From Lachnospiraceae bacterium (GTDB taxonomy: Bacteria > Bacillota > Clostridia > Lachnospirales > Lachnospiraceae): a stretch of DNA of 35,136 nt. The stretch covers positions 1-35,136 of the forward strand of contig JAEEIH010000038.1 of the NCBI GenBank assembly GCA_016281275.1, given 5' to 3'. A program made the translations under genes and the position numbers. The notes beneath the pieces are model-generated. The model had not been told where the DNA came from, ran no database searches, and saw only the letters and a list, made by a program, of their open reading frames with translations. Positions 16,336-25,044 of this stretch are shown here, piece by piece; position 1 is the first letter of the stretch, and every line of letters begins with the position of its first letter.

Positions 16336-16438
16336 ATCATTTCCGGAACGCTGGAGTACGTCGGCACTTAGCGACGGTATTTACGTCGCTTAGTACCGTT
16401 ACGTACGACCGCGAGCGAGAGCGTTTCGCGGAAATGAT
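16336..16438 (-). repeat. Branched palindromic element, right (inverted) copy
   Basis: This is the reverse-complement relative of the element at 15951-16054. The outer stem is ATCATTTCCG (16336-16345) with CGGAAATGAT (16429-16438), 10 bp and perfect. The inner hairpin is GTACGT (16356-16361) with ACGTAC (16401-16406), then GGCACTTAGCGACG (16363-16376) with CGTCGCTTAGTACC (16384-16397), with the same two-base bulge as the left copy. The inner core is nearly identical between copies, while the outer and lower stems have changed on both sides so that pairing is kept. The right end lies only about 5 bp from the putative addB -35 box. Confidence 0.9.
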
Positions 16439-16442
16439 ATTC

Positions 16443-16476
16443 GTGACAGCGAAGGCGTAAGAACTATATATATAAT
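16443..16476 (+). promoter_or_regulatory. Candidate promoter of addB
   Basis: GTGACA (16443-16448), a 16-bp spacer and TATATA (16465-16470) make a plausible promoter; an overlapping TATAAT lies at 16471-16476 but at too long a spacing. It starts immediately right of the inverted palindromic element, so folding or protein binding at that element could affect addB transcription. Confidence 0.5.
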
Positions 16477-16520
16477 TTCAGGTCTGCATAGCACGGAATA
16501 ATTCACACACGGAGGCGCGC

Positions 16521-19500
16521 ATGGCATTATTTCTTCACATCGGTCCGTCAGGCAGCGGTAAATCACACCGCCTCTTGCAGACCGTCATCACGGAAGCTTC
16601 AAAAGACGTCAACCGGAACGTCCTTCTTATAGTGCCTGAACAGGTGAGCATGCAGGCGACTGCGCAGCTCGTCTCGGCGCACCCCGGCCATACGATCATG
16701 AATGCGGATGTCCTGAGCTTCATGCGGCTCGCGTACCGCGTGTTCGACGAGCAGGGACGGAAGGTCCCGCTTGTGCTTGACGATACGGGCAAGAGCATGA
16801 TCGTGAAGAAGGTCGCGCTCGATATGGCGGACAAGCTTTCTGTCTATGCGGGACTTGTGCGGAGACAGGGCTTCATCGAAGAACTTAAATCACTGATCTG
16901 CGAATTTTATCAGTACGGGATAGATGACGAAACGATAGGGAAGATGCTCGAGGCAGCGGGTGAGAGCGACAGACTCCGCGCCAAGCTGTCTGACGTTCGC
17001 ACAGTCTTTAACGGATTCAGGGACTTCATAAAAGAACGATTCGTGATGAACGAGGAATTGCTGGACCTGCTTGGCGAGGCAGTCGGGCGGTCGGAGATCG
17101 TCAGAGGCAGTGTGCTTGCGTTCGACGGATTCACGGGCTTTACCGCTCCGCAGTATAGGCTTCTCGAAAGCCTGATGCGTGTAGCGTGCGACATGCATTT
17201 TAACGTCACGATCGATCCGGGACTCGATCCTTCTCTTGCGAGAAATTCGATGTTCGCGCTCAGTCGGGAGACCATTGATAAGCTGACGGAGCTTGCCGGC
17301 CTTACGGGACATAAGGTTATCATCGACTGCCCGAAGACGGAGGGAGTCCGCTTTGAGAACGAAGCTCTGGCGCATCTTGAGAAGAACGTTTTTCGCTATC
17401 CTTACAGCAAGAGAGACGGGCATGAGGGCATTGTGATAGCGACATGCGAGAGTACCGGTGTCGAGACCGCCTTCGTGATCACGCAGATAAAGCGACTGGT
17501 CAGGGAGGAGAAGCTTCATTATAAGGATATGGCTGTGGTCATAGCGGATATGCAAGGGCTCTCCGCTACGGTAGCCGCAGTTTTTGAAAAGGCAGGTATT
17601 TCCTGTTTCCTCGACTCGAAAAAGAACATTCTCGGAACGGCGCCGGTCGAGATGATTCGCGCAGCTATAAGCGTTGCGATCTCCGATTATTCGTACGAAA
17701 GTGTATTCAGGTTCATAAAAGCACTTCCTGCAGACATGCGCGCCGGTATGGAGAGTGTCGAAAACTTCGTGCGCGGCAGAGGGATCCGGGGAGCAGGAAG
17801 ATGGAAGAAAGAGTGGACCGGAAGTGTTTACAGGCATTATCAGACCGATCTTGCGGAACTGAACAGCAAAAGGGAGATGGTAGTGTCTCTACTTGAACCG
17901 TGCGTGAAGGTGCTTGCTTCAAAGAAGTCGACCGTCAGGGAGAGACTCGAAGCCCTGATGACGCTCTTGACGGAGTGCGGCGTGAAGGAAAAGCTCGAGC
18001 AGAGAGTCGAACTCATGCAGACCTCGACTGTTGCACAGGAGAGACTTGCTGCCCGTGAGGACGCACAGCTTTTCGAGTCGATCGAGACGGTGTTCGAGCA
18101 TGCGGACAACCTCCTCGGAACGGACGTTATCACCCTCAAGGAGTTCGGGGATATCCTCGATACGGGATTCTCGCGTCAGGAGCTTGCGCTCTTACCTCCT
18201 TCCTCGGACTGTATTTTGATCGGAGACATCGAACGAAGCAGGATTGCGGATGTAAAAGCGCTTTTTGTGATGGGGCTCGGGGACAATGTTATCCCGTCTA
18301 AAAGCGGAGCGAGCGGGATCCTTTCTGAGTCTGAAAGGGATCTCTTGTACAACTGCAATATCACGCTTTCGCCCACACGCAGGCAGGCCATACTCAGCAG
18401 TGAATTTTATCTGTATCTTTGTCTTTCCAAGCCGTCAAGTCGGCTTTTCCTGAGCTTTCATGAGGGAACGGACGGAGACGCCCGGATAAGACCGGCCTAC
18501 GTTCTGGGTGCGGTTAAAAAAGTTTATAAGGATTTTTGTGAGACCAAGGTCAGAAAAGACAGCCCGGAGATCGCAGTCGGAGCTGACGGTGGGGAAGCGT
18601 TCTTTGCCCGCTTTGTAAAGGAAAAGAAGATCGAGCTTTCACAGACGGAACTCGCAGTGCTCGAGTCGGTCAGAAAGGATTCACCCGAAATTTTCGAGAG
18701 AGCGATCGAGGGCGCTTTTTACAAGACCGGAGGCAGGGACATTACTCCCGAAACAGCCGAGAAGATCTACGGCGACGTGATCGTGGGAAGCGTAACGTCG
18801 CTTGAAAAATATGCGTCATGTGCGTACTCGTACTTCATCAGGTACGGTCTCAGATGCGAGGATGAGCAGGAGTTCGCGATCGGAAGTGTCGAAATCGGAA
18901 ATATATACCACAAGGCGCTCGAGCTCTACGGAGGACTTTTAAAAGAGAGCGGACACACGTGGCACGATGAGGTCGGTGACGAAGCGCGCGGCGGGATGGT
19001 GACGGAGGCTTCACGTCTGGCTACGGGAGAGTACGGGGAACTGATCGAGGACAGCGCGAGAAACCGTTATGTGAGAACTCGTGTCGAGAAGGTGCTTTCC
19101 TTTACTGTCAGGACGATAGAGGCTCAGGTCAGGGCCGGAAGCTTTGAGCCGACATTCTTTGAGAAGAGCTTCAGAGCAGCCGATGAGTTCATGAACCTTT
19201 CGGGCAAGATTGACAGGATCGATGTCGCCAAGAGGAAGGGGAGAACATTCCTGCGAGTTGTTGACTACAAGACGGGAAACCGAGAGTTCGACCTTAACCT
19301 TCTTTATCACGGTCTTCAGGTTCAGCTCGCGCTCTACGCGAAAGTCGCGCGTGAGAGTATTGTAAGGGATGCCGGAATAGCCGGCGCTTATTACTACAAG
19401 ATCGACGACCCGATCGTCGAGGGCTCCCAGGAGATGACCGAAGAGGAACTTTTCAAAAAGAAAACGGAGGAACAGAAGCTTAAAGGACCCTCGGACAGGG

Positions 19501-19895
19501 AGCCCGCGAAGCTTATCTGTCTCGATAGGGGATTTGACGGCGGAGGTGAAGAAGATTCGCTTGCTTCGTCCTACAGGTCGTCCGTTGTCAGTGTCAAGAC
19601 CAACAAGGACATGACGCTTGACTCCAAATCGAAGGTCCTTGCAGAGGAGCAGTTCGATCAGGTCTTCGGACATGTCGACAGCCTCTTCAGAAACTGCGCG
19701 GAGGGAATCCGCGCCGGAAAGATCAAGCGTGACCCGTACAGGTACGGAAAAAAGACGGCCTGTGAGTACTGCACTTACAGCGGAATCTGCGGTTTCGATT
19801 CGAGGATGGGTGACGGATATCGGATTATAGAGAAGCTTTCGGACGGTGAGATCATGCAGAAGATCGCGCAGGAAAAAAAGAAGATTGAAGAATAA
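16521..19895 (+). CDS. addB: ATP-dependent helicase/nuclease subunit B (AddB)
   Basis: AddB joins AddA to form the Firmicutes counterpart of RecBCD, which resects double-strand breaks to a Chi-like site for RecA loading. The 1124-residue protein matches family size. It has an N-terminal Walker A, GPSGSGKS at 8-15, on a degenerate helicase body, and a C-terminal RecB-type nuclease (VVDYKTG with D915 and K917). The iron-sulfur cluster ligands are visible as C767 (YASCAYSYF) and the CEYCTYSGIC cluster (C1081, C1084, C1090). GGAGG at 16511-16515 sets the start. AddA follows after 155 bp rather than overlapping, a slightly looser arrangement than usual. Confidence 0.95.
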   Translation: MALFLHIGPSGSGKSHRLLQTVITEASKDVNRNVLLIVPEQVSMQATAQLVSAHPGHTIMNADVLSFMRLAYRVFDEQGRKVPLVLDDTGKSMIVKKVALDMADKLSVYAGLVRRQGFIEELKSLICEFYQYGIDDETIGKMLEAAGESDRLRAKLSDVRTVFNGFRDFIKERFVMNEELLDLLGEAVGRSEIVRGSVLAFDGFTGFTAPQYRLLESLMRVACDMHFNVTIDPGLDPSLARNSMFALSRETIDKLTELAGLTGHKVIIDCPKTEGVRFENEALAHLEKNVFRYPYSKRDGHEGIVIATCESTGVETAFVITQIKRLVREEKLHYKDMAVVIADMQGLSATVAAVFEKAGISCFLDSKKNILGTAPVEMIRAAISVAISDYSYESVFRFIKALPADMRAGMESVENFVRGRGIRGAGRWKKEWTGSVYRHYQTDLAELNSKREMVVSLLEPCVKVLASKKSTVRERLEALMTLLTECGVKEKLEQRVELMQTSTVAQERLAAREDAQLFESIETVFEHADNLLGTDVITLKEFGDILDTGFSRQELALLPPSSDCILIGDIERSRIADVKALFVMGLGDNVIPSKSGASGILSESERDLLYNCNITLSPTRRQAILSSEFYLYLCLSKPSSRLFLSFHEGTDGDARIRPAYVLGAVKKVYKDFCETKVRKDSPEIAVGADGGEAFFARFVKEKKIELSQTELAVLESVRKDSPEIFERAIEGAFYKTGGRDITPETAEKIYGDVIVGSVTSLEKYASCAYSYFIRYGLRCEDEQEFAIGSVEIGNIYHKALELYGGLLKESGHTWHDEVGDEARGGMVTEASRLATGEYGELIEDSARNRYVRTRVEKVLSFTVRTIEAQVRAGSFEPTFFEKSFRAADEFMNLSGKIDRIDVAKRKGRTFLRVVDYKTGNREFDLNLLYHGLQVQLALYAKVARESIVRDAGIAGAYYYKIDDPIVEGSQEMTEEELFKKKTEEQKLKGPSDREPAKLICLDRGFDGGGEEDSLASSYRSSVVSVKTNKDMTLDSKSKVLAEEQFDQVFGHVDSLFRNCAEGIRAGKIKRDPYRYGKKTACEYCTYSGICGFDSRMGDGYRIIEKLSDGEIMQKIAQEKKKIEE

Positions 19896-20019
19896 CATAT
19901 GTGTGACAAAGAAACTGAAACACAGCGTTTTGATAAGGAACATACGCTCAGACAGATTTCGTGATCGGCGAGACATCGAGCACGGAACCATGGATATGAT
20001 ATGGAAATCGGTTGAGAAT

Positions 20020-20037
20020 GGCATGGAAAAGCATGCC
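20020..20037 (+). other. Small hairpin just upstream of the addA ribosome binding site
   Basis: GGCATG (20020-20025) pairs with CATGCC (20032-20037) around six bases, ending one or two bases before the AGAGGA ribosome binding site of addA. It could limit read-through or modulate initiation; at six pairs it may also be chance. The 19896-20050 gap otherwise shows no gene. Confidence 0.35.
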
Positions 20038-20050
20038 AAGAGGAAAAGAC

Positions 20051-23000
20051 ATGGCAGAAAAAAGGTGGAGTCCCAAGCAACTCGAGATACTTGAGTCGGG
20101 TGGGGAGAACATGGAAGTGCTTGCGGCAGCGGGCGCAGGAAAAACAAGTGTCCTCGTTGAGAAAATCTTCAGGCTTATCAGCACACCTGACGGTACGGAT
20201 GTTGACCGTCTTCTTGTCATGACCTTTACAAGAGCGGCTGCGGCTGAGATGCGCGAGCGGCTCGCAACAAAGATCCGGGAAGCGCTCGAAAAAGAACCCG
20301 ACAACAAAAAACTTCTGCGCCAGCAGATGCTTCTGTACGGTGCGCAGATCTGCACGATAGACAGTTTTTGTCAGAGTGTCCTGAGGGAGTTCTACGGAAG
20401 CGTGGACGTTGATCCCGCGTTCCGTATCGGTTCCGAGCCGGAGCTTAAACTCATTAGTGCCGATGTGATCAAGGAACTTATTGAGGACCGCTACAATGAA
20501 GGCGATAAGGAATTTCTCGATTTTATCGAGTGCTATACCGGCGCGAAAAACGACGCCGGAATCGAGGACCTCATAAAGAAACTTGCGGTGTGCGCTCAGG
20601 CACATTCCGACCCGGGTGCGTGGCTTGAGAGTGAGTACGAAAAAGCGCAACCCATTGATCTTGGTACGTTCATGAAGTCCGAGAATGTTCAATTTGCGGT
20701 CAACTATTCTAAAGAGATCCTCACAGGAATCAAGGTCAGAGCCGGAAGGCTCGCCGCCGACGCACGCAGGCTCGGTCTCGAAAAGTATGATGTTACGTTC
20801 GTGAGTGATGCGAGCCTCGTGGAAAGCATGGCTTTAGCTGAGGATTACGAGACCATGAAAGTTGCTCTTAGTGGGAAATTCGCGAAACTGCCCGGAAAGG
20901 CGTCACTCATAAACGAATTTGACAAGGAACTTGCCGAAAAGCTTAAAGAGAAGCGTGACATCTATAAAAAAGAAGTCGAAAAAATCGCCTCCGATTTCTT
21001 CTTTGCGGAGCCACGGGAGCTTTTGCACGCCCGTAATACGGCATGCGCGGCATCGCGTACGCTGATCTCGCTCACACGCGAGTACCTCGAAAGACTCAGA
21101 GCGAAGAAGGTGGAGAAGGGTACCTTCGGATTCGACGACATAGCGCACTATGCGCTTGAGATCCTCACCGAAAAGGACGAGAACGGCAGGCTTGTTGCGT
21201 CGCCCCGCGCGCTGGCTCTCAGAAAGAGGTACGACAGGATTTTTATCGACGAGTACCAGGACAGCAACGATATCCAAGAGGAGATCGCAAACGCGCTTGC
21301 CGGACCCGCGTCGCTGGCGCCATACACCTTTATGGTCGGCGACGTAAAGCAGAGCATCTACAAATTCCGTATGGCAAAGCCCGAGCTGTTTATGCGCAGG
21401 TGCGAGCTCTACAGAAAGAACCCCGCCGAGGGTAGAGTGGTTGTTCTTGACAGTAATTACCGAAGCTTTTCATGCGTGCTTGACAGCACGAACGACGTAT
21501 TCTACAGCGCGATGAGGAAGGAGATCGGCGGCATCACATATGATGACGAAGCCGCTCTTAAGCCCGGCACCGATGCACAAAAGGAAGCTCCGCGTTTCAA
21601 GACCGAGCTGGCCGTGATCGAAGGCGATGTGGAGAGCGAAGCCGTGTATGCAGCCGACATAGCAAAGCGCCTGAAGGAAGAGACAGGTTCCTACAAAGGA
21701 ATTGCGGTACTGATCAGGACGAAGGGCAACATCAGCAAGTATAAGAGTGTTTTTGAAGACGCCGGGATTCCGGTCGTGACCGCCGAGAAGACGGGATTCC
21801 TCACGACCTTCGAGATCAGGACGATGCTCGATTTCCTCAAGATCATCGACAACCCCGCCCGTGACGTGCCTTTCGTCGGAGCGCTTGCTTCGCCGATCGG
21901 CGGTCTTGAGAACGAGGAGCTCGCAAGGATCAGGATCGAAGCGGGCGCGGACATCTTGTTCTGTGACGCCGCGCGCAAGTACGCGGAGGACGGCAGCGAC
22001 CCTGTGATAAGAGAGAAGCTTGGGAGGTTCTTCACGATCTGCGATGAGATCCGTGGCATGAACCTTTGCAGGGATCTGGGCGAGTGCATTTCGCGCATAT
22101 ATGAGCTCACGGGGTTCTACTCATTTTGCCGGACACTTCCGGGCGCTGAAGTAAGAACAGCAAACCTTGACCTGCTCATCTCCTACGCCAATGACTTTGA
22201 AAAAAGCTCTTACTCAGGTCTTTTCAGCTTTGTCAGGTATGTCGATCAGCTCAAAAGCACCGAGCAGGATCTTGACGAGAGCGCGCCCGCGGATGCAGAA
22301 AACGCTGTTGTGCTCATGACGGTTCATAAGAGCAAAGGACTTGAGTTCCCTTACGTTATCGTGGGCGGCATGAGCAGAGAGATGGTGGATATTGACTCCC
22401 GCCAATCTATCATCCTGAGCTCTGATTTCGGGATCCTTCCGGTGGCAATAGACCCCGAAAGAAAGATCAAGACCGCAACCCTCGACAAGCAGGTAATCAG
22501 AAAGCGCATGACCCTCGATATGAAAGGAGAAGAGCTCAGGCTGCTCTACGTGGCCATGACGCGTGCACGCGAGCGACTCTTCCTCGTCGGATCGGGCAAG
22601 GACAGAATGGATGTGTCGGTCTGGGAAGATGAGGCAAAGCTCTGCGTGGGAGGGAATCCGTATCCCTACAGCTATATCGCTTCGGTCAAAAACTGGCTCG
22701 ATATCGTGGGTCCCGTTACTCTCGCGAACCCGGATCATTTTGAGGTGAAGTCTGTTTCGGCGGATGAGATAAATGATCTTGAATTATCAGATACTCAAAA
22801 AGAAGAAACAAAGCATGAAGTCAGGGAGGAAGACTTCCTTGAGTATTATAAGAATGCGACATGCGATGAGGAAACAGGGGAGGCTCGAGACATTATCGAA
22901 CAGCTGAGTTACAGCTACCCTTACGAGGATCTTGCCAAGATCCCTGCGAAACTTTCTGTTTCTGACATAAAGAAGAAACACATGGACTTAAATGCTTCGC

Positions 23001-23581
23001 CGGAGAGTACTGTTGCTAAAGAAGACAATGATACTCCTGTTAAAAAAGAAGCAAAATTCGGCAAGTTCACGGGCGCGGATTATGGTACACTGTTACATAG
23101 AGTGCTCCGGTTCCTTCCTTTTGATCTGAGCAGGGACGGAATCGAGGCGTACCTTTCGGACCTTGAGGGGCGCGGTGTGCTGAGCAAAGAGGAAAAAGAC
23201 GCAATCAGGAGAGACGATATAGAAGGCTTCATTGCTTCGCCCGTTTATACGAGACTCAGGACCGCTTCGCAGAGCAAGACATTGCGAAGGGAGCAGCCTT
23301 TCATCACCGGGATCCCGGCATGCGAGATCGATAGTGAGTTGTACGGCGACTCGCAGACACTGATCCCCGTGCAAGGTGTCATCGATTGTCTCTTTGAGGA
23401 AGACGGCAAGGTGGTTGTGCTCGACTACAAAACCGATCACAGGGACGAGGCGTGGCTCAAAGAAAACTACAAACCTCAGCTCGACCTGTACATGCGTGCC
23501 GCAACTGCCGCACTCGGAAAACCGCAGGGTCACGAGCTTATATACTCGTTCTTCCTTAGAGAGTGTATGGAGCTTGAATGA
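20051..23581 (+). CDS. addA: ATP-dependent helicase/nuclease subunit A (AddA)
   Basis: AddA is the UvrD-type 3'-5' helicase and second nuclease of the AddAB complex. The 1176-residue protein has Walker A AAAGAGKTS at 25-33, TFTRAAAAEMRERL (motif Ia), the DEYQD Walker B at 400-404, VGDVKQSIYKFR (motif III), VMTVHKSKGLEFPYVIV (motif V) and LLYVAMTRARERL (motif VI). The C-terminal RecB-family nuclease has VVVLDYKTDH with D1125 and K1127. ATG at 20051 is chosen because AGAGGA lies just upstream; an in-frame ATG at 20012 lacks a site. The stop overlaps a possible ATGA, but the next gene more likely starts at 23614. Confidence 0.96.
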   Translation: MAEKRWSPKQLEILESGGENMEVLAAAGAGKTSVLVEKIFRLISTPDGTDVDRLLVMTFTRAAAAEMRERLATKIREALEKEPDNKKLLRQQMLLYGAQICTIDSFCQSVLREFYGSVDVDPAFRIGSEPELKLISADVIKELIEDRYNEGDKEFLDFIECYTGAKNDAGIEDLIKKLAVCAQAHSDPGAWLESEYEKAQPIDLGTFMKSENVQFAVNYSKEILTGIKVRAGRLAADARRLGLEKYDVTFVSDASLVESMALAEDYETMKVALSGKFAKLPGKASLINEFDKELAEKLKEKRDIYKKEVEKIASDFFFAEPRELLHARNTACAASRTLISLTREYLERLRAKKVEKGTFGFDDIAHYALEILTEKDENGRLVASPRALALRKRYDRIFIDEYQDSNDIQEEIANALAGPASLAPYTFMVGDVKQSIYKFRMAKPELFMRRCELYRKNPAEGRVVVLDSNYRSFSCVLDSTNDVFYSAMRKEIGGITYDDEAALKPGTDAQKEAPRFKTELAVIEGDVESEAVYAADIAKRLKEETGSYKGIAVLIRTKGNISKYKSVFEDAGIPVVTAEKTGFLTTFEIRTMLDFLKIIDNPARDVPFVGALASPIGGLENEELARIRIEAGADILFCDAARKYAEDGSDPVIREKLGRFFTICDEIRGMNLCRDLGECISRIYELTGFYSFCRTLPGAEVRTANLDLLISYANDFEKSSYSGLFSFVRYVDQLKSTEQDLDESAPADAENAVVLMTVHKSKGLEFPYVIVGGMSREMVDIDSRQSIILSSDFGILPVAIDPERKIKTATLDKQVIRKRMTLDMKGEELRLLYVAMTRARERLFLVGSGKDRMDVSVWEDEAKLCVGGNPYPYSYIASVKNWLDIVGPVTLANPDHFEVKSVSADEINDLELSDTQKEETKHEVREEDFLEYYKNATCDEETGEARDIIEQLSYSYPYEDLAKIPAKLSVSDIKKKHMDLNASPESTVAKEDNDTPVKKEAKFGKFTGADYGTLLHRVLRFLPFDLSRDGIEAYLSDLEGRGVLSKEEKDAIRRDDIEGFIASPVYTRLRTASQSKTLRREQPFITGIPACEIDSELYGDSQTLIPVQGVIDCLFEEDGKVVVLDYKTDHRDEAWLKENYKPQLDLYMRAATAALGKPQGHELIYSFFLRECMELE

Positions 23582-23613
23582 CATATGTTACAACACAGAA
23601 GAAGGAAAAAACT

Positions 23614-24369
23614 ATGCGTGAATATAGTGGTTTTGCACAGGTCTATGACCTGTTTATGGACAATATCCCCTATAAAAAGTGGTCCCGCTACCTGATATCG
23701 CTTCTTCATGCGCAGGGAGTTAAGGAAGGAATCGTTGCGGAGCTCGGCTGCGGCACGGGGCAGATGACGAGACTGCTCCGAGATGCGGGATACGACATGA
23801 TCGGGATCGATATGTCGGCCGACATGCTCGGCGTGGCGCGTGAGAGGGAGCAGGCGGGTGACGAGAGCATACTTTACCTGAAGCAGGACATGCGTGAGTT
23901 TGAGCTTTACGGAACGGTGGTTGCGATAGTCAGCGTCTGTGATAGTCTGAACTACCTTACGAATCCCGACGATCTTCTGAAAGTTTTCAAGCTTGCAAAG
24001 AACTACCTCGATCCCGGCGGAGTGATGATCTTTGACATAAACACGAGACATTATTACTCGCATGTGCTTGGGAATTCGACTGTCTGCGAAAACCGCGAAG
24101 AAGGAAGCTTTATTTGGGAGAATGAATATGATGAAACTACATTTATTAATACATCATATCTCACGATTTATCATAAAATCGAAAGTAACGGCAAAGAACT
24201 TTACGAGCGTATCGAAGAGGAGCACCGGCAGCGCGGATATACAAGCGGAGAAATCTTGCATTTCGCTCGCAGAGTAGGACTTACGCCGGTAAGGATGTAC
24301 GAAGCGTTTACAAAAAAAGCCCCCGGTCGCGTGTGTGAGAGAATGTATTTTGTTCTCCGTAATGTGTAA
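23614..24369 (+). CDS. Class I SAM-dependent methyltransferase
   Basis: The 251-residue protein has the Rossmann-type methyltransferase fold: motif I VAELGCGTGQMTRLL (about 30-44), motif II acid in MIGIDMS, and the post-motif sequence DSLNYLTNPDDL. The C-terminal half is a beta-rich region with several aromatic residues. It belongs to the broad Methyltransf_11/25 group and its substrate cannot be inferred. The start at 23614 has GAAGGA upstream; a longer frame from 23578 overlaps the addA stop by four bases but has no separate site. It is probably co-transcribed with addA. Confidence 0.82.
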   Translation: MREYSGFAQVYDLFMDNIPYKKWSRYLISLLHAQGVKEGIVAELGCGTGQMTRLLRDAGYDMIGIDMSADMLGVAREREQAGDESILYLKQDMREFELYGTVVAIVSVCDSLNYLTNPDDLLKVFKLAKNYLDPGGVMIFDINTRHYYSHVLGNSTVCENREEGSFIWENEYDETTFINTSYLTIYHKIESNGKELYERIEEEHRQRGYTSGEILHFARRVGLTPVRMYEAFTKKAPGRVCERMYFVLRNV

Positions 24370-24395
24370 AAAACAAATAACAAAAGAATAAAGAA

Positions 24396-24424
24396 TTGAC
24401 AAATACATGAAAAAACACTATCTT
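24396..24424 (+). promoter_or_regulatory. Upstream tandem promoter of cheY
   Basis: TTGACA (24396-24401), a 17-bp spacer and TATCTT (24419-24424) form a good sigma-A promoter in an AT-rich gap. A second promoter with the same TTGACAAATA sequence lies 61 bp downstream. Confidence 0.55.
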
Positions 24425-24456
24425 CTTTTCTTTTTTTATGAAATTCAAAACAAAAC

Positions 24457-24485
24457 TTGACAAATAACAAATATGAGAGTATATT
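24457..24485 (+). promoter_or_regulatory. Proximal promoter of cheY
   Basis: TTGACA (24457-24462), a 17-bp spacer and TATATT (24480-24485) are close to consensus. Transcription would start near 24492, giving a leader of about 64 nt to the cheY start. It pairs with the promoter at 24396-24424 as a tandem arrangement. Confidence 0.75.
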
Positions 24486-24555
24486 GTTAGAAGATGATAT
24501 ACAAAGGCACATTTTCGGGTTAGTCCCGTGATAATCAATTTATAGGAGAAATAAT

Positions 24556-24918
24556 ATGGCGAAGAGAGTTCTTGTATGTGATGACGCGGCGTTCATGAGG
24601 ATGATGATCAAAGATATCCTGACAAAGAACGGTTACGAAATAGCCGGCGAAGCAGAAAACGGTGCCGTTGCTGTTTCAAAATATGCTGAAACAAAGCCCG
24701 ACCTTGTCATGCTTGATATCACGATGCCCGAGATGGACGGAATTCAGGCACTTAAGAAGATCAAGGAGCAGGATCCCGGTGCTGTTGCCATCATGTGCTC
24801 GGCAATGGGTCAACAGGCGATGGTTATCGAGTCGATTCAGTCCGGAGCGAAGGATTTCATTGTTAAGCCCTTCCAGGCCGATCGTGTAATCGAGGCTATC
24901 AAGAAAGTAATCGGATAA
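24556..24918 (+). CDS. cheY: CheY-like single-domain response regulator
   Basis: The 120-residue protein is a lone receiver domain. It has the acidic pair D9/D10, phosphoacceptor D54 (VMLDITMPEMDG), S82 in the switch position and K104 (IVKPF). The sequence is typical of Gram-positive CheY (VCDDAAFMRMMIKDIL), which acts on the flagellar switch. AGGAG at about 24544-24548 gives the start. No other chemotaxis or flagellar gene is visible here, so it is an orphan locus. Its neighbour 126 bp downstream is a degenerate hybrid kinase with a likely HPt domain, which could be a functional partner. A strong terminator follows immediately. Confidence 0.93.
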   Translation: MAKRVLVCDDAAFMRMMIKDILTKNGYEIAGEAENGAVAVSKYAETKPDLVMLDITMPEMDGIQALKKIKEQDPGAVAIMCSAMGQQAMVIESIQSGAKDFIVKPFQADRVIEAIKKVIG

Positions 24919-24940
24919 TTACAGAATGTTTTCGACAGGA

Positions 24941-24969
24941 AATCCCGAGTCCCCACTCGGGATTTTTTT
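24941..24969 (+). terminator. Rho-independent terminator after cheY
   Basis: AATCCCGAGT (24941-24950) and ACTCGGGATT (24955-24964) form a perfect 10-bp stem around CCCC, followed by TTTTT. It separates cheY from the downstream pseudo-kinase gene. Confidence 0.95.
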
Positions 24970-25044
24970 GCATTCCTTTATTTGCATTAATATGTTATTA
25001 TATATGGGTCAACTTTTCGGATATGCTTGAGAAAAGAGGTTTGT

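Noticed and set aside
16035-16367. Minus-strand open frame with a repeated 24-residue peptide
   Set aside because: It exists because the tandem period (72 bp) is a multiple of three. It runs through the left palindrome and has no ribosome binding site or start context.
19011-20147. 378-residue minus-strand open frame
   Set aside because: It is antisense to the addB nuclease domain and extends into addA; it is a shadow of the codon pattern.
23578-23613. Methyltransferase start overlapping the addA stop
   Set aside because: The overlapping ATG has no clear ribosome binding site, while ATG 23614 has GAAGGA upstream and begins where the conserved domain starts.
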